Shown in pieces: positions 1 through 10,731 of a stretch of DNA of 64,000 nt. Under the pieces are notes generated by a model, which did not search any database, was not told the DNA's origin, and saw nothing but the letters and a program-made list of their open reading frames with translations. The DNA is taken from positions 35,494,172-35,558,171 of the forward strand of contig OX031063.1 of assembly GCA_943736015.1 (NCBI GenBank), read 5' to 3'. The DNA comes from Tridacna crocea. Lineage: Eukaryota; Mollusca; Bivalvia; Cardiida; Cardiidae. The position numbers and the translations under genes are program-made. The first letter of the stretch is position 1; each line of letters begins with the position of its first letter.

Positions 1-131
1 ATAGGTAAGAAATATATTTTTCTTTTGTCGTTAGTTTGCGCTAACTTTTAGAAAAAAAAAAAAGCACTAAGACAAATTGTTCTTTTACACAGTACTCCCG
101 AGTATTAACGGGCCTGAGAATTAATACTTAT

Positions 132-198
132 GAAAACCTTTGTGGGAAAAGGAGAAAATGCTGGTAACCAGCATTTTCTCCTTTTCCCACAAATTCTT
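132..198. repeat. Family A hairpin, isolated copy
   Basis: A near-perfect inverted repeat: GTGGGAAAAGGAGAAAATGC on the left is mirrored on the right around the apex TGGTAACCA. The flanks match the full-length A element (see 8404-8632) poorly, so this is an old or partial copy in which the hairpin is preserved better than its surroundings. Confidence 0.85.
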
Positions 199-428
199 TC
201 TTTTTCAATCATTTAAAAAGTGTAACTTTTTTCGAATTGTAGAGAGATCAGTTGTATGAAGATGAGATTAGTCTCACCATGTAAATTCGATGTTTGCGTG
301 TAAGGTAACAGATTGGAAATTGCATTTCTTTGACGGTAGATGACTTTCGCTTTTCATACTCCCAATACAATACAATTTTGATTATTCACACATGATATCG
401 CAAAAATTAGTAAGTTCTGAACCCTTGC

Positions 429-605
429 TTTATCCATTACCACACATTCCCTACATTTGACGACCCTTGGAACGAAGCGTATAGAAAACATTGTGTTTCT
501 TCCCTCCCTAAAACAAATTTCAATTCTTTAGTCACATTATTTTTGCCCTCTTGAAATGCTTTGATTTGGTCCAGTCTAAAATTTTGTCGATTGGTAATGA
601 GTTAA
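429..605 (+). repeat. Family A MITE lacking its hairpin
   Basis: Left end (CCATTACCACAC...) and right end (GGTAATGAGTTAA) match the outer parts of family A, but the sequence passes from GAAAACATTGTG straight into the right flank (CCCTCCCTAAAACAAATTTCA). The hairpin has been cleanly lost. The right-hand TTAA (602-605) is also the first four bases of the next A copy. Confidence 0.8.
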
Positions 606-705
606 CCCTTTCCCAAACAATCCCTTGTTTTTACGACCCTGAGACAGAAACCTTTCGAAAATATTGTGGGAAAAGGAGAAAATGCTAGGAACCTGCGACC
701 CACAG
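602..705 (+). repeat. Family A MITE, 5' half only
   Basis: Starts TTAACCCTTTCCCAAACAATCCC and runs to GGAGAAAATGCTAGGAACC, breaking at the hairpin apex. It shares its TTAA with the preceding copy. The right half is absent, as expected if the break happened in the palindrome. Confidence 0.75.
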
Positions 706-833
706 TGACATTACGTCCATCATTAGAATATCAGTTACTGAAAACACTGCAAAGCTGGGGGCATCCTTTGACGTAGTAGATCTTAAATCTTTATTACAAG
801 TTGACAACAGTTAAGAAGCGTCTGTTTTTGGAA

Positions 834-852
834 AGAGAGAGAGAGAGAGAGG
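834..852. repeat. (GA)n microsatellite
   Basis: About nine uninterrupted GA dinucleotides. Confidence 0.9.
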
Positions 853-907
853 AAACTAGTACCTTACATGGTTTCTATCCTTTTTCTAACAGAGTTTTTA
901 CAAGCTT

Positions 908-1660
908 TCACATATATATGTCGTAGGCCAGATTGACATATAGGCAGATCCGGAATCTGTCCTGGCAGATTTGGAATTTGCCTAGATCAAATTAGAATAA
1001 AAATTTTATGTAGACAAAAATACATTGTTTTCTCATTTTTTTTTTCAGTAATATTGATTTACAAATGTTTACAACTGTTAGGTACCTTTAATTAAAGCAT
1101 TTCATTTGATTTTTCCATAATCGTTTTCCACATTTTTTTTCGCTAAAGTGCAAAACATTCAAAATTTATTTTTACTCCGAATTTCTGATTAAAACTTCTT
1201 TTAGTTTGGGGTTTAAATTAAGTCAGGTGGTTTATGTGTAGTCGTACACTACATTCGACGAGAAATCGTTCCAGTTTGGTTCAGACAGATTGTGGAGATG
1301 CCTAGCTAAACTGGAATCCTTATTTGGTATAGACAGAATTCCAGTTTGGTCGAGGCAGATTCTGGTACTGCTTAGATTCCAGTTTGGGCTAACGATATAT
1401 ACATGCCCAGATTCCAGTTTGGGCCACCACATAATTATATAACTTATATCTAATTAATATTATTGATATAATTATGTCGTGGCCCAAACTGGAATCTGGG
1501 CATGTATATATCGTTAGGCCAAACTGGAATCTAGGCATATATATTTCGTAGTCCAAACTGGAATCTAGGCATATGAATATGCCTAGATTCCAGTTTGGAC
1601 TACGACATATATATATATGCCTAGATTACAGTTTGGGCTACGACATATACATGTATTTAC
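908..1660. repeat. Palindromic array of a TCCAGTTTGG motif
   Basis: The unit GCCTAGATTCCAGTTTGG plus a TATATATGTCGT spacer occurs many times in both orientations. From about 1385 to 1640 opposed copies form two nested long hairpins with centres near 1455 and 1577. Degenerate copies (GCAGATTTGGAATTTGCC) extend left to about 925. Open frames through this array have repeat-derived peptides and are not taken as genes. Confidence 0.85.
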
Positions 1661-1671
1661 ATATACATCAA

Positions 1672-1865
1672 TATCGTTATATAACTAACATGAAATTTTC
1701 AACTCTATAGTAAACACCAAAATATTGCCATTTCATAGCCATACTTTGGGGAATAATATCTACGTATCGGACAGTATAGATCCAAGATCAGACTTTACGT
1801 TTTGTGTCTGGCCTACACTGTCCGCAAAAGGTCAGTAATCGCGCTTAGCGGCCAGTGGGTGAAGA
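1672..1865. repeat. Family E MITE, diverged copy
   Basis: Matches the intact E copy at 4009-4222 (AACATGAAATTTTCAA start, GATCCAAGATCAGACT core, CTGTCCGCAAAAGGTCA after it). Its right arm is damaged (GTGTCTGGCCTACACTGTCC), so the hairpin is imperfect, and the TTAA ends are eroded. Confidence 0.8.
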
Positions 1866-2156
1866 AAATAGTGATATTCTGAAAAAACTAAAGTGGTCGT
1901 TATTCTTAAATTAGATAAAAAAAAAAGAAAATTTCAGAAACATAATACGTATATTTCCAATGAAGGAATTATCGCTATCAGGATTTTTTTCCAGCAGCGT
2001 TTTTTTTTTTTATCAAAACCTGCCGCAGGGACGTTATAACGTGAGGTCTTATTTCACTTTCCATTATTCTGTGAGATAGACTGGCCAGCGAAAGATGAAT
2101 GGAGTAAATCATGGTCTGTGAAAAAGGGGTTTAATAGATATAGGGTAATTAACTGG

Positions 2157-2284
2157 TTATTTTTGATATAAAAAATATCTCACGAGGATGCGTTGTTAGG
2201 CGTTAAAAAAACGAGTGCGCAGCACGAGTTTCTTTTAACGCCTTACGACGCATCCGAGTGAGATATTTTTCATATAAAAATAAA
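2157..2284. repeat. Foldback element O
   Basis: An inverted repeat with arms of roughly 58 bp: GATATAAAAAATATCTCAC..GATGCGT..GGCGTTAAAA on the left and its complement on the right, with a short TGCGCA-containing loop near 2218. Only copy seen in the window. No coding sequence. Confidence 0.8.
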
Positions 2285-2398
2285 CAGTTTATTATTCTAT
2301 TTAATATATACCTTATTAACATTATTATTTTTAATTTTTCATAAAAAGTCCTTAATGAAAAAAAAAAGTAGTTCCTAAATTACGGCAGGAAGTGAAAG

Positions 2399-2426
2399 TT
2401 GATATCGTCACTAGTGATGATATCAA
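2399..2426. repeat. 28-bp palindrome
   Basis: TTGATATC.TCACTAGTGA.GATATCAA, perfect apart from one G/T pair. Function unknown. Confidence 0.7.
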
Positions 2427-2479
2427 AATTTATTACACTGGGAAATTCCAGGATTTTACTGCTAGGTATATAATAAAAA

Positions 2480-2505
2480 TATATCTATATATATATATAT
2501 ATATC
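2480..2505. repeat. (TA)n microsatellite
   Basis: Alternating TA run with one interruption. A short open frame crosses it by chance. Confidence 0.85.
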
Positions 2506-2719
2506 GACCCATGTCGGACTGCACAGTCCGCGCAGGTTAAGATAAGTCGAACTTGTTTGCTTGCGATACATTATTTTGCAAGACCAAGGCTCATTGTTAT
2601 TCAGGATACACTCTGTTGTAAGACAACATACATGTAGATTTTATAAAATCATAATTATGTAATGACTTTCGTGTTATATATAATACATCAGCGAAAATGC
2701 ATTTGCTCATATATGCCCT

Positions 2720-2985
2720 GCACCATCCGAAAAGTGGGCATTCGGACATTTGCGTAAAGTGTCGTCTCAGATTAGCCTGCGCAGAATGCGCAGGCTAATC
2801 TGAGACGACACTTTCCGTGTTTATGTAATCTTCTATTTTTCGCAAGTCTGCTGAAGAATAAAATCTACTGTAGTACCAAAGTGTCGTCTCGGATTAGCCT
2901 GTGGGGATTGCGAAGGCTGATCCGCGACGACCTATTATGCAGATATCTGAATGCTCCTTTTTGCGTATTTTAAACCATATGTGTT
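2720..2985. repeat. Family C double-hairpin MITE
   Basis: Two hairpins in series, the first with GTGTCGTCTCAGATTAGCCT arms and a perfect GCGCAGAATGCGC apex, the second degraded. Outer ends are GGGCATTCGGACATTTGCG and its inverted counterpart ATCTGAATGCTCC. Full-length relatives lie at 6868, 15505, 41105, 54730, 58178 and 60833. Confidence 0.85.
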
Positions 2986-3362
2986 TGGCAACACATGTCA
3001 GGTCCAGCCATGCCTATCAGAGAAAAATTGCTCGCGTTTCAGTTGGTTGTATCTTGTATGTATTATATACCGAGAAAGAGGCAGATTAATTTCATTTGAA
3101 ACTGAAGAGTGAAAATAATCAGTTCTATCTGAATGTAGTTGAAATTAATGATGTAAGATAGATTAAACTGCTATGATGCAACAAAGATAAACTTTACTGA
3201 CAAAACAAACATGATTATGTTTTCAAAGACACAAAAAGTGACGTAAAACAATGAAAAAAAGTTTTGATATAGCAGACCTAACGGGCTTATTGAGTAAAAT
3301 GAACGAAAAGATCGACTGAATTTCCTTTTTTGTTCGGGGAAATGGGGATTTTTCTTTTCTTT

Positions 3363-3392
3363 GGGGGGGGGGGGGGGGGGGCGGGGCGGGTG
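3363..3392. repeat. Poly-G tract
   Basis: Nineteen consecutive G followed by CGGGGCGGG. It could form a G-quadruplex. Frames crossing it (poly-Gly or poly-Pro) are spurious. Confidence 0.9.
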
Positions 3393-3765
3393 TTCGACGG
3401 ACAATGTAGATTTAGGATTAGAGTGTAGATTGGATGCAGTCTACTCTATATCTACGCAAAATCAGATTGAAGTGTCCTTTGATGCCGTAAGGGTCATTAA
3501 CTTATCTTGTCTCAATCACATTATCGGGAGAAAAAAATACTCCGTTCTGTAATTTTCCGTTGCCAAGGTAACGAATGATGCGTTGGTTACCTGGCAATTT
3601 CACCTGCGGAGACTAATTGGACAAAGTTGTCAACGACGAATAAACAAACGTTATTGCCATGGAGACATGACTCTCTCTAAATGTGTGTATGTGTTTTTTT
3701 CTGGTAAGATGCTGAGAATAATTATTTCGAATGGTTCACAAGAAGACGCCCTAGAATCGGTTTTT

Positions 3766-3937
3766 CTCGAACCAGTCTTAAGACTGCCTTATTCTCAAGA
3801 TTTTTTTTAATTTGAAAGTAACACGACCTCTGATTGGCTAAACCATTTTGTTTAGCCAATCAGAGGTTATGTTACATTCTGAATTCAATATTAGACAAAG
3901 AATGTTCATAAGAATGGTTGGTGAATATGGAACCTAC
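3766..3937. repeat. Family F foldback
   Basis: Central palindrome CTCTGATTGGCTAAACC / its complement, containing two inverted CCAAT boxes, then TTACTTTCA-type arms. The right outer end reads AAGAATGGTTGGTGAATA. The left outer arm is partly eroded. Confidence 0.85.
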
Positions 3938-4008
3938 TGTTGTTATTGCCATCCAATCGATGTTAGTTCATTAGGTTATAAAGTTATGAACATCTTGAAA
4001 GTCTGATC

Positions 4009-4222
4009 TTAACCCTTATCCCGCTAAGTAACTAAAATGAAATTTTCAATTCGACACTAAAAACACAAAAATTGTGATTTCAAGGGTATATTTCGGGGAT
4101 AAATATCTCCAGATCGGACAGCGTAGATCCAAGATCAGACTGCACGTTCTGTGCAGTCTGATCTTGATCTACGCTGTCCGCAAAAGGTCAATAAAAGTCG
4201 CGATAAGCAGCCAAAGGGTTAA
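4009..4222 (+). mobile_element. Family E MITE, intact, piggyBac-like
   Basis: A 214-bp element starting TTAACCCTTATCC and ending CCAAAGGGTTAA, so it is bounded by TTAA with CCC/GGG termini as in piggyBac-type elements (assignment inferred from ends only). The hairpin is GATCCAAGATCAGACTGCAC..GTGCAGTCTGATCTTGATC. No ORF, so it must be mobilised in trans. At least ten degraded relatives lie elsewhere in the window. Confidence 0.8.
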
Positions 4223-4316
4223 ATATAGCCTGTCAGACCTGAAAAGAAAAGAAATTGAAATCGCAATTTCAGGGTTATCATCGCCTTGAAAAATTTATCT
4301 AAGTCAAAATTTAGAC

Positions 4317-4470
4317 TTTAACAAAACAATCCCGAGTTGTTTAAAAAAAAAACCCGCTTAGATAGAAGACTTTTCGAAACACTGCTTGGAAAGGAGACAG
4401 TGATGATAACCAGCATCTTCTCCTTTTCTCACAGTATTTTCCATACTTTTAAAGTCAAATTCTGTCATTC
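4317..4470. repeat. Family A MITE, degraded
   Basis: AACAATCCCGAGTT, GAAGACTTTTCGAAACACTG and an imperfect CCAGCATCTTCTCCTTTTCTCAC right arm match family A with many substitutions. Confidence 0.7.
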
Positions 4471-4498
4471 GAGTGATATCTAATTCATCGTGTGCTAA

Positions 4499-5304
4499 CA
4501 CCCCGGTTACACAGACTGTCGGGCTTACATCCATTTCAAATCGGTGTCATTATTTCAATTTTTTTCGCTTTTTTATCGGTTGTCATAGGTGACCTTATTT
4601 CAAGCTGTTTGTGTAAACGGCGATAAACAGGGGTTCAATCGGTCTTAAAAATATTCCGTCTTGCGCTGGTAGAGGCCCAATCGGGATCTGACCGGTGATT
4701 AAAGATATATACGGCCACAACATCTTTCCTTCACAATGGAGTCTTCTTGGACTTTCAAGACTTCGTTAGAGACAAACATAACAGTTTTACCTTGGTCGAC
4801 GGATTTCTGGGAGTTCCCTTTGACCGACATACTAAGTCAAATCGAAACTTGTCACAGAATTGTTACGGAATCAATCAGATATGGCGCTGGTGAATTTTTG
4901 TGGAAACTGAATTAAAATGCCTGTCGCGCATGTAACAATGTGTCTCATGGATTCCATATTTTGATTCTTAGCTTTTTTCACCGGTGATTAGAATCAGTTC
5001 ATCGGTGGCTCTTCTGTGGCTCTTCGGTGGCTTGTCGATGGCCTATAGGTGATATCAGTGGTAGATAAGTTGTCAATCGGTTATTTTGTAATATTTTCAC
5101 CGATCGAGAATTTTAAGCATGTTTAATAATCTAAATCGGTAACTTTTCATCGACGAAATTCATCTTTTCCCGGTAGCTTTTGATAGGTTGGGAATAGGTC
5201 ACCAATATGTGACATCGGAGGCAAGTCGGTTTTCGTCGGCTCCCACCCTACTTCGGCTAAAAAGACCACCGATTTATCAGCGATAGCTCTGTGTAACCGG
5301 GGTG
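4499..5304. mobile_element. Harbinger-like TIR element, non-autonomous
   Basis: An 806-bp element with perfect 17-bp terminal inverted repeats CACCCCGGTTACACAGA, flanked on both sides by TAA (4496-4498 and 5305-5307). A 3-bp TAA/TTA duplication is the hallmark of PIF/Harbinger transposons, so I place it there by inference. The interior holds many ATCGGT/ACCGAT hexamers in both orientations, which could be subterminal transposase-binding sites. No transposase reading frame. The flawless TIRs suggest a fairly recent insertion. Confidence 0.8.
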
Positions 5305-5360
5305 TAATACTTTGACTTTGACCCAGTCTGAAGCTTTGGTCATCTGGGATAAGGTTGAGG

Positions 5361-5520
5361 GTTTGTAATCACCAACGACCCTTAAACTCATTCTAAGTCT
5401 AATTCTAAATTTAAGAAAGTTACACAGCTTTTAATTGGCTTAGCCATTTGGTTTAACCAATGAGATGTTTTGTTACTTTCAAATTTAAGAAATTCTTGAA
5501 AATAATACTCAGATAGGATT
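5361..5520. repeat. Family F foldback, diverged
   Basis: Left end GTAATCACCAACGACCCTTAA, central TTAATTGGCTTAGCC / GGTTTAACCAATGAG palindrome, matching right arm with TTACTTTCAAATTTAAGA. Arms are clearly paired but diverged. Confidence 0.75.
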
Positions 5521-6280
5521 AATTGACAAATAGGAACCAAGGATTGATTCAATTTACATCAGGTTAACAATAGAATGTTCCTTTCCGTAAAGCGAATAAA
5601 GCTACGACTGTAAACACCAGTTGCCATTTCTCGACCCCAATTTTTATCGCAGTAAACAGAGTGCATTTTACAATCTAATTACACACTGCCAAGTAAGAAG
5701 GCATGATAACAGTAATTTAGTCTAAAAAATACTTAAATATTCCTGCTTCCATTTAAAACCCTCGTTACTTCATGGTAACCCCCTTATCCTATTGAATTGA
5801 AATAATCATAAATACTAACAAAGCATTTAGGAGGCATTTATCTTTTTAAATCTCATCTCGTAAAACACTAGATGAAAGACCATGTATCATTGCAAAGCCT
5901 TTAGTTGTAATATTAAAAAAAAAATAGCGGACTTCCCTGAGATTGATATACGGTATTTTTTTTAGCATTTTTTCCCTCTTTGTCTCGAAGGATTAAACGG
6001 AAGACATAATAATCATGTCATTATCAGAGATAGCCAACAAAGACTAGACTATAAAGATGCACAGACTGATCAATGCCTGCTTTCTTGTTAAAGGATAAGG
6101 ATCAGAGGTCAGAGTTAAATAAAACAATGATTCGCTTTTGACGCCCTACCCTCATAAGACGACTGTGTCCTCAGGTATAAGAGCAGTTGTACTCTAAAAA
6201 CCTATTAGGTTACAGCGTGATCATGATGGGTGTCAAGATGCAAAGCTCTAAAACGGGATGATAATTACTTTGTGCTTAAC
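5521..6280. other. Unassigned AT-rich DNA
   Basis: No long reading frame, hairpin family, SINE or tandem repeat recognised. Confidence 0.5.
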
Positions 6281-6440
6281 CCCTTGACGACAGAAGGGCG
6301 ACTCGCTGCGCTTTCCTAGACACTGTACAGCAAGATCAGCCTGCAGAGAACCTGTAGTGTGTGGATCCATACTATCATATACAGCTGGAATTTTGAAAGG
6401 GAAAGGAATTGTTAAAGTCGCGATAAATAGGTTTTAAATC
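6280..6440. repeat. Family E-like remnant
   Basis: TTAACCCCTTGACGAC start, a GTACAGCAAGATCAGCCTGCAG core and AAAGTCGCGATAAATAGG near the right end echo family E (AAAGTCGCGATAAGCAG in the intact copy). Hairpin arms have mostly decayed. Confidence 0.55.
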
Positions 6441-6680
6441 CATATATAATTTATACAACTTAATAAGGGTCATTTTGGAACACACCAGGAAGTGTGATTG
6501 TTATTTCTTGGATTTTTCAGAGAAGGCAGGTTTGGTGAAAATTGTGTAAATTGACTTTTTTTTTTTTCACAACAACACTGTCTCATTCACAATACTGTCT
6601 CATTCACCTAAGACATCACATGATGATGCAGAGTTCATTAAATACGTGTAGCTTCAAAGCAGTCTAATGCTACTTGTTTC

Positions 6681-6765
6681 ATATCGTCGGTTTACTGCGA
6701 AAACCTCTTAACTACAGCTTGTTACAAGCAGTAGTTACGAGGTTTTTGAAATAAACCGACGATAT
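6681..6765. repeat. Family D hairpin
   Basis: An 85-bp palindrome: ATATCGTCGGTTTACTGCG then AACCTCTTAACTACAGCTTG, mirrored to AATAAACCGACGATAT. Relatives at 22196, 46276, 46361 and (half) 62751. Confidence 0.9.
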
Positions 6766-6867
6766 GTCATTCGTCAATGAGGTAATTTCATAAGAACTAA
6801 AAGCAGAAGTTACTCTTTGTTGCAAATTTATGTTATTGTTATGAACGCATCATTTATAAAATCGGTT

Positions 6868-7121
6868 TGCTGCACAAAAATTGGCATTCGGACATTTGCG
6901 TCAAGTGACGTGTCGGATCAGCCTGCGCAGTCCACTCAGGCTAATCCGAGACGTTACTTTACGATTACAATAGATTTTGCGATACAGTAGACATGCAAAA
7001 CAGAAAATTACATAAAGATGGAAAGAGACGTTTCGGATTAGACTGCTTGGAGTGCGTTGGCTTTTCCGAGACGACACTGTACGCAAATGTCCGAATGCCC
7101 CTTTTCGCGTGTTGCAAGCCA
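6868..7121. repeat. Family C double-hairpin MITE
   Basis: Two hairpins in series with spacer TAGATTTTGCGATACAGTAG. First apex is GCCTGCGCAGTCCACTCAGGC. The right end reads CCTTTTCGCGTGTTGCAAGCC. Several short frames read through it on both strands, as expected for a palindrome, and are not genes. Confidence 0.9.
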
Positions 7122-7257
7122 TATAAACCGTGCTCTATAAAATGGGGGGGGGGGTTAAATGCCAATATCTCCGTAATGTATGATGACAAACATGTCATCA
7201 CGGTATGCGGATTCATAAAATCCACTTTGTCGAAAAAGCTAGCAAGACATTAGGTAT

Positions 7258-7380
7258 ACTAATCCTTTGACATACAGAACATTGACCAAACGCAAAAAGT
7301 TTCGGCCCCGGCCTGGTTCGATACATTTTGCAGATGCTTGAAGCCCCCTTTTTCACAGAGCATGGCTCATGTATTAAACA
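7258..7380. repeat. Family G remnant (right half)
   Basis: AAAAGTTTCGGCCC, TTTTGCAGATGCTTGAAGCC and TTTTTCACAGAGCATGGCTC match family G flanks. The hairpin itself is collapsed. Confidence 0.65.
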
Positions 7381-7400
7381 CTTATTTGTGTTGTGTTTAA

Positions 7401-7525
7401 GGTATATGGATAGTTTCAAGGTTGTCTGCTGTATAGCTGTTTAATGACGCATAATGGATATATAATTCATGTTTAGTGTATGGTATACAGATAGTTTCAA
7501 ATCTGTCTGTTGGATATTTGTTTCT
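7401..7525. repeat. Two diverged ~85-bp tandem units
   Basis: GGTATATGGATAGTTTCAAG..GTCTGCTG recurs as GGTATACAGATAGTTTCAAA..GTCTGTTG about 85 bp downstream. Possibly an old duplication. Confidence 0.55.
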
Positions 7526-7877
7526 TATCGTGTCAATTTTAAAACTATGTACTCTCAAAAGAGATAGAAGAACATGTATAAACTCTAAAAGTGTGCACAA
7601 GATATAATTCGATAAACTGATCAAGCATGCATGGATATATCTAAAATGTGCACTATAAGATTTGATTGCATTTATAAGTAAAACAACCAAAGTTATGTAT
7701 GTACCTCAGACCTTAGCCTTAAAGAAATATCTATCATACACCGAGGGTTAGGGTTAGCTTTTAAAAGATGACGACGTTCTAGACTTTTCCACTTCAAAAG
7801 GATTCACGGATCACCAATCAAAAGTGGCTCAAATTATGACAATTGAAAATGTTATTTGAATGATTAGCAAAATTATG

Positions 7878-8130
7878 ATCCATCACGCAAAAAGGGACCT
7901 TCTGGGAACTGTGAAAAGTGTCAACATTGGTCAAACTGCGCGAATTGCGCAGTCTGACCAAAGTTGACACTCTTTTAATGACTTTTTTTTTTGTCTGAAA
8001 TCGGTCATTGTATCTTGTTATACAATCATTTTTGAATGATCAACTCAAAATGACCTGCACTATCGTTGATCTCTTTTCATCTAATTGATAGTACAGAATT
8101 CACAAATGGTCTCTTTTTGCGTGATGGGTC
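7878..8130. mobile_element. Family H TIR element
   Basis: About 250 bp with ends GATCCATCACGCAAAAAG and CTTTTTGCGTGATGGGTC. Near its left end is a hairpin GTGTCAACATTGGTCAAACT..AGTCTGACCAAAGTTGACAC with a TGCGCGAATTGCGCA apex. No ORF. A right-hand half copy occurs at 48030-48195. Superfamily not assigned because I see no clear target-site duplication. Confidence 0.75.
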
Positions 8131-8283
8131 AAATGATATTGTTGAATAGGATGCTATTTACCTGTGTACTAACATTTTCTTCTTTTCTAACAATTTTTGC
8201 AAAAGTGTTCTATTTTCGGGTCGTATAAGCACAAGATTGATTTTTAATGGTTTATTTTTGCTACCACGGGCCAGAGGTCGTAG

Positions 8284-8793
8284 TAGTAAGCAGGCCCGTC
8301 GGAAGGAAATTTCATTTGGTCCGGCCAGTATGGCGAGCGACGAAGTCGTCAAGCCATGCTTGGGGGGTCTGGGGGCATGCTCCCCCGGAAAAATATTACG
8401 CATTTAACCCATTACCACACAATCCCTACTTTTGATGCCCCTGAGAAAGAAGCCTTTAGAAAACATTGTGGGAAAAGGAGAAAATGCTGGTAACCAGCAT
8501 TTTCTCCATTTCCCACAATGTTTTCTACCCTTCACAAAACAAATTTCAGATTTTCAGTCACTTTTATTTTGTCGTCTGCAAATGCTTACAAATTGGACCA
8601 GTCTAAAATATTGTCGTTTGGTAATGGGTTAAGTCATGAAATAAGACGCTCTCTGGTGCATTCTGGCGCATTTTTTTAGGTTTATATTGCGCATTTTTCT
8701 TTTCGAAAATTGGTCTGGCCATTTTTCATTTTCGGCCGAAAATTTGGTCCGGGCATGGCCGGACCGGCCGGACCGCTTCCGACGGCCTTGGGA
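8284..8793. mobile_element. GC-rich element split by a family A MITE
   Basis: Ends are related in inverse orientation: GGCCCGTCGGAAGGAAATTT..GGTCCGGCC on the left and GGACCGGCCGGACCGCTTCCGACGGCC on the right. Its GC content stands out against the AT-rich surroundings. A complete A element (8404-8632) sits inside it, so this element is the older of the two. No ORF recognised; family unknown. Confidence 0.6.
8404..8632 (+). mobile_element. Family A MITE, full length, piggyBac-like
   Basis: A 229-bp reference copy bounded by TTAA (8404-8407, 8629-8632) with termini CCCATTACCACAC and GTTTGGTAATGGG. After a CCTGAGAAAGAAGCC flank comes the hairpin GAAAACATTGTGGGAAAAGG..apex TGGTAACCA..and its complement, then a right flank with TTTTGTCGTCTGCAAATGC. 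No ORF. Ends resemble piggyBac non-autonomous elements (inference). Its nesting within another element gives a clear insertion boundary. Confidence 0.85.
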
Positions 8794-9307
8794 CTAAGAT
8801 GGTCCTTTAACGGAACATGGACATGAAATCTTATTTATTTCATGTTAGAAGAAAGAAAGCTTAATGAGTGGTTTCAAGAGCGATATAATTTTTTCTTTCA
8901 TAACCAGAACTAGATCTAAGACTTTTTTTTTAAATTGCAAATAATTCCAAGTTTATTGTTCTAATACTTAAAACTGAGGCTGGTCATCTGATGGGCTGAG
9001 ACAGCCTCTTGGTTTCCTTTAACTGCAAATCCACGAGCAAAAACTCCTATTTTCACACATTTTATTCTAAAGGGAGTTCCGTTTTTTTTTTGTAACTGTA
9101 CCAAAACATGTCCAAATGACTCGAGGGCTTAATTTGTCTTTTAAAGCGTCTTTGGAGGACCGGCAAATACGTTTGATTGATTGAATTGCCAGAAATAATT
9201 GTTTTCGACAAGATTAGCTAATGACTTCATATTTTCTGGCCAAAGCATTTTGACAAGCAAGAGAAGTCATTTGTGCCACTGAATTGAAGTGTAATCAATT
9301 TATTTGC
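8794..9307. other. Unassigned AT-rich DNA
   Basis: Only homopolymer T runs stand out; no gene or repeat family recognised. Confidence 0.5.
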
Positions 9308-9425
9308 GAGTAACCCTTTTTATCGCGATGGCTGACAAAAATAGCTTTTAAGGACAGTCTAAATCCAAGATCAGATTGCACAGAATGTCGTGCGGTCTGA
9401 TCTTGTATTAAGACCGTCCGATACT
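9308..9425. repeat. Family E MITE, right part lost
   Basis: AACCCTTTTTATCGCG then AGTCTAAATCCAAGATCAGA and a paired TCTGATCTTGTATTAAGAC, with the GTCCG that follows the hairpin in family E. Confidence 0.7.
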
Positions 9426-10247
9426 TTACAATGAACGTAGACAAGCTTATCTCTATAATTGCGGTAGGCCTGTATAGAACTATTTATTAAGCCCGCGGAG
9501 TTATTTTTATGGCTACGAAAGGATCAGCCCATCAGAGCAGCTTCACGGAAAAGAGCCGTAAAACGGTCGTTCGTCATTTTCTATAATATTATCATGACAT
9601 GCGTAACCGTGATGAAACACCACTTCACAACTTGATTTTTTTTTTGTACCAGTAAAAATCTTTTTTGGAAAGGTTCTTTTTTGAGACGACAGATGGTATA
9701 CAATGTGTGTGTGTTTTTTTAAAGAAATAAAGATGTTAAACTCATATTTTCTAGAAATAGCTTTTACAGCAAACAAACAAACAAAATATAAACAACATAA
9801 AAAATAAAACATATTTAAGCGGAAAGCAACTTTAACAGCTTGGCAATTGAATGAGAGAGGAACTACTTTTAGATTACAAGTCTTTTTAGAGATAGAAACC
9901 TGTATAACAACATCATCATAAACAGCAATAACAACAACAATCATCGCCATCACCACTTCTTGTCGTAAAAGAGATAAATTTGACGCCAGATTAAACTCTA
10001 TATCTCTTTCACAACTATATACTAAAAAAGTTACAAGAGTCTCAATTTTTTTAGAAGATCTTTCCAAAAGAATTAGGTAGGAGAAAACTTAATCTTTGAG
10101 GTAAGGTGGCATTGAATTTTCCTAGATTGATGTCACCTATTCATTTCGATCAAATCGATTTCAGTTTTGACGCTGCGACAAAAGAGCAACTTTGTCACGA
10201 CGTTTCATACGCATCGGGCGTAACACTTTTACGAAATAATCCCTTCT
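9426..10247. other. Unassigned DNA with low-complexity stretches
   Basis: Contains AAC/ATC-rich simple sequence (about 9900-9960). A 174-codon minus-strand frame (9543-10067) runs through it, but its composition follows the simple repeats and no domain is visible, so I do not call a gene. Confidence 0.5.
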
Positions 10248-10476
10248 TTAACCCATTACCAAACGACAATATTTCAGGCTTGTCCGAAACGAAAGCATTT
10301 GCAGACGACAAAATAAATGTGGCTGAAAATTTGAAATTTGTTTTGAGAAGGGTAGAAAACATTGTGGGAAAAGGAGAAAATGCTGGTTACCAGCATTTTC
10401 TCCTTTTCCCACAATGTTTTCAAAAGTCTTCTTTCTCATGATCGTCAAAAGTAGAGATTGTGTAGTAACGGGTTAA
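10248..10476 (-). mobile_element. Family A MITE, full length
   Basis: A 229-bp copy in reverse orientation, bounded by TTAA at 10248-10251 and 10473-10476, with a perfect hairpin (apex TGGTTACCA). Its right TTAA is also the start of the next, degraded copy. Confidence 0.85.
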
Positions 10477-10682
10477 ACGACTCCGAGGAAAAAACAGAGC
10501 AATTGGAAAACATTGTGTTGAAAAAGGAGAAAATGACGGTAACCAGAATTTTCTCGTTTTTTTTTCCCGACGATGTTTTCTACATTTTCAAATATAAAGT
10601 CCTGTCATATCAGACACGTTAAATTTTTTCTCATATTCTTTCAGTTTGGACCAGACTGTATTTTGCCGTTTTGCAAAGAGTT
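10473..10682 (+). repeat. Family A MITE, diverged
   Basis: Hairpin GGAAAACATTGTGTTGAAAAAG..GGTAACC.. with a damaged right arm, right flank TTTCAGTTTGGACCAGACTG and a GAGTTAC end. Abuts the preceding copy. Confidence 0.75.
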
Positions 10683-10731
10683 ACTTTTATGTTGAAAATA
10701 TATATTTTACAAGAATATCTTTTAACTTGTT

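Noticed and set aside
9543..10067. 174-codon minus-strand frame
   Set aside because: Longest non-LINE frame, but composition follows AAC/ATC simple repeats and T runs; no domain, and neighbouring DNA has no gene-like structure.
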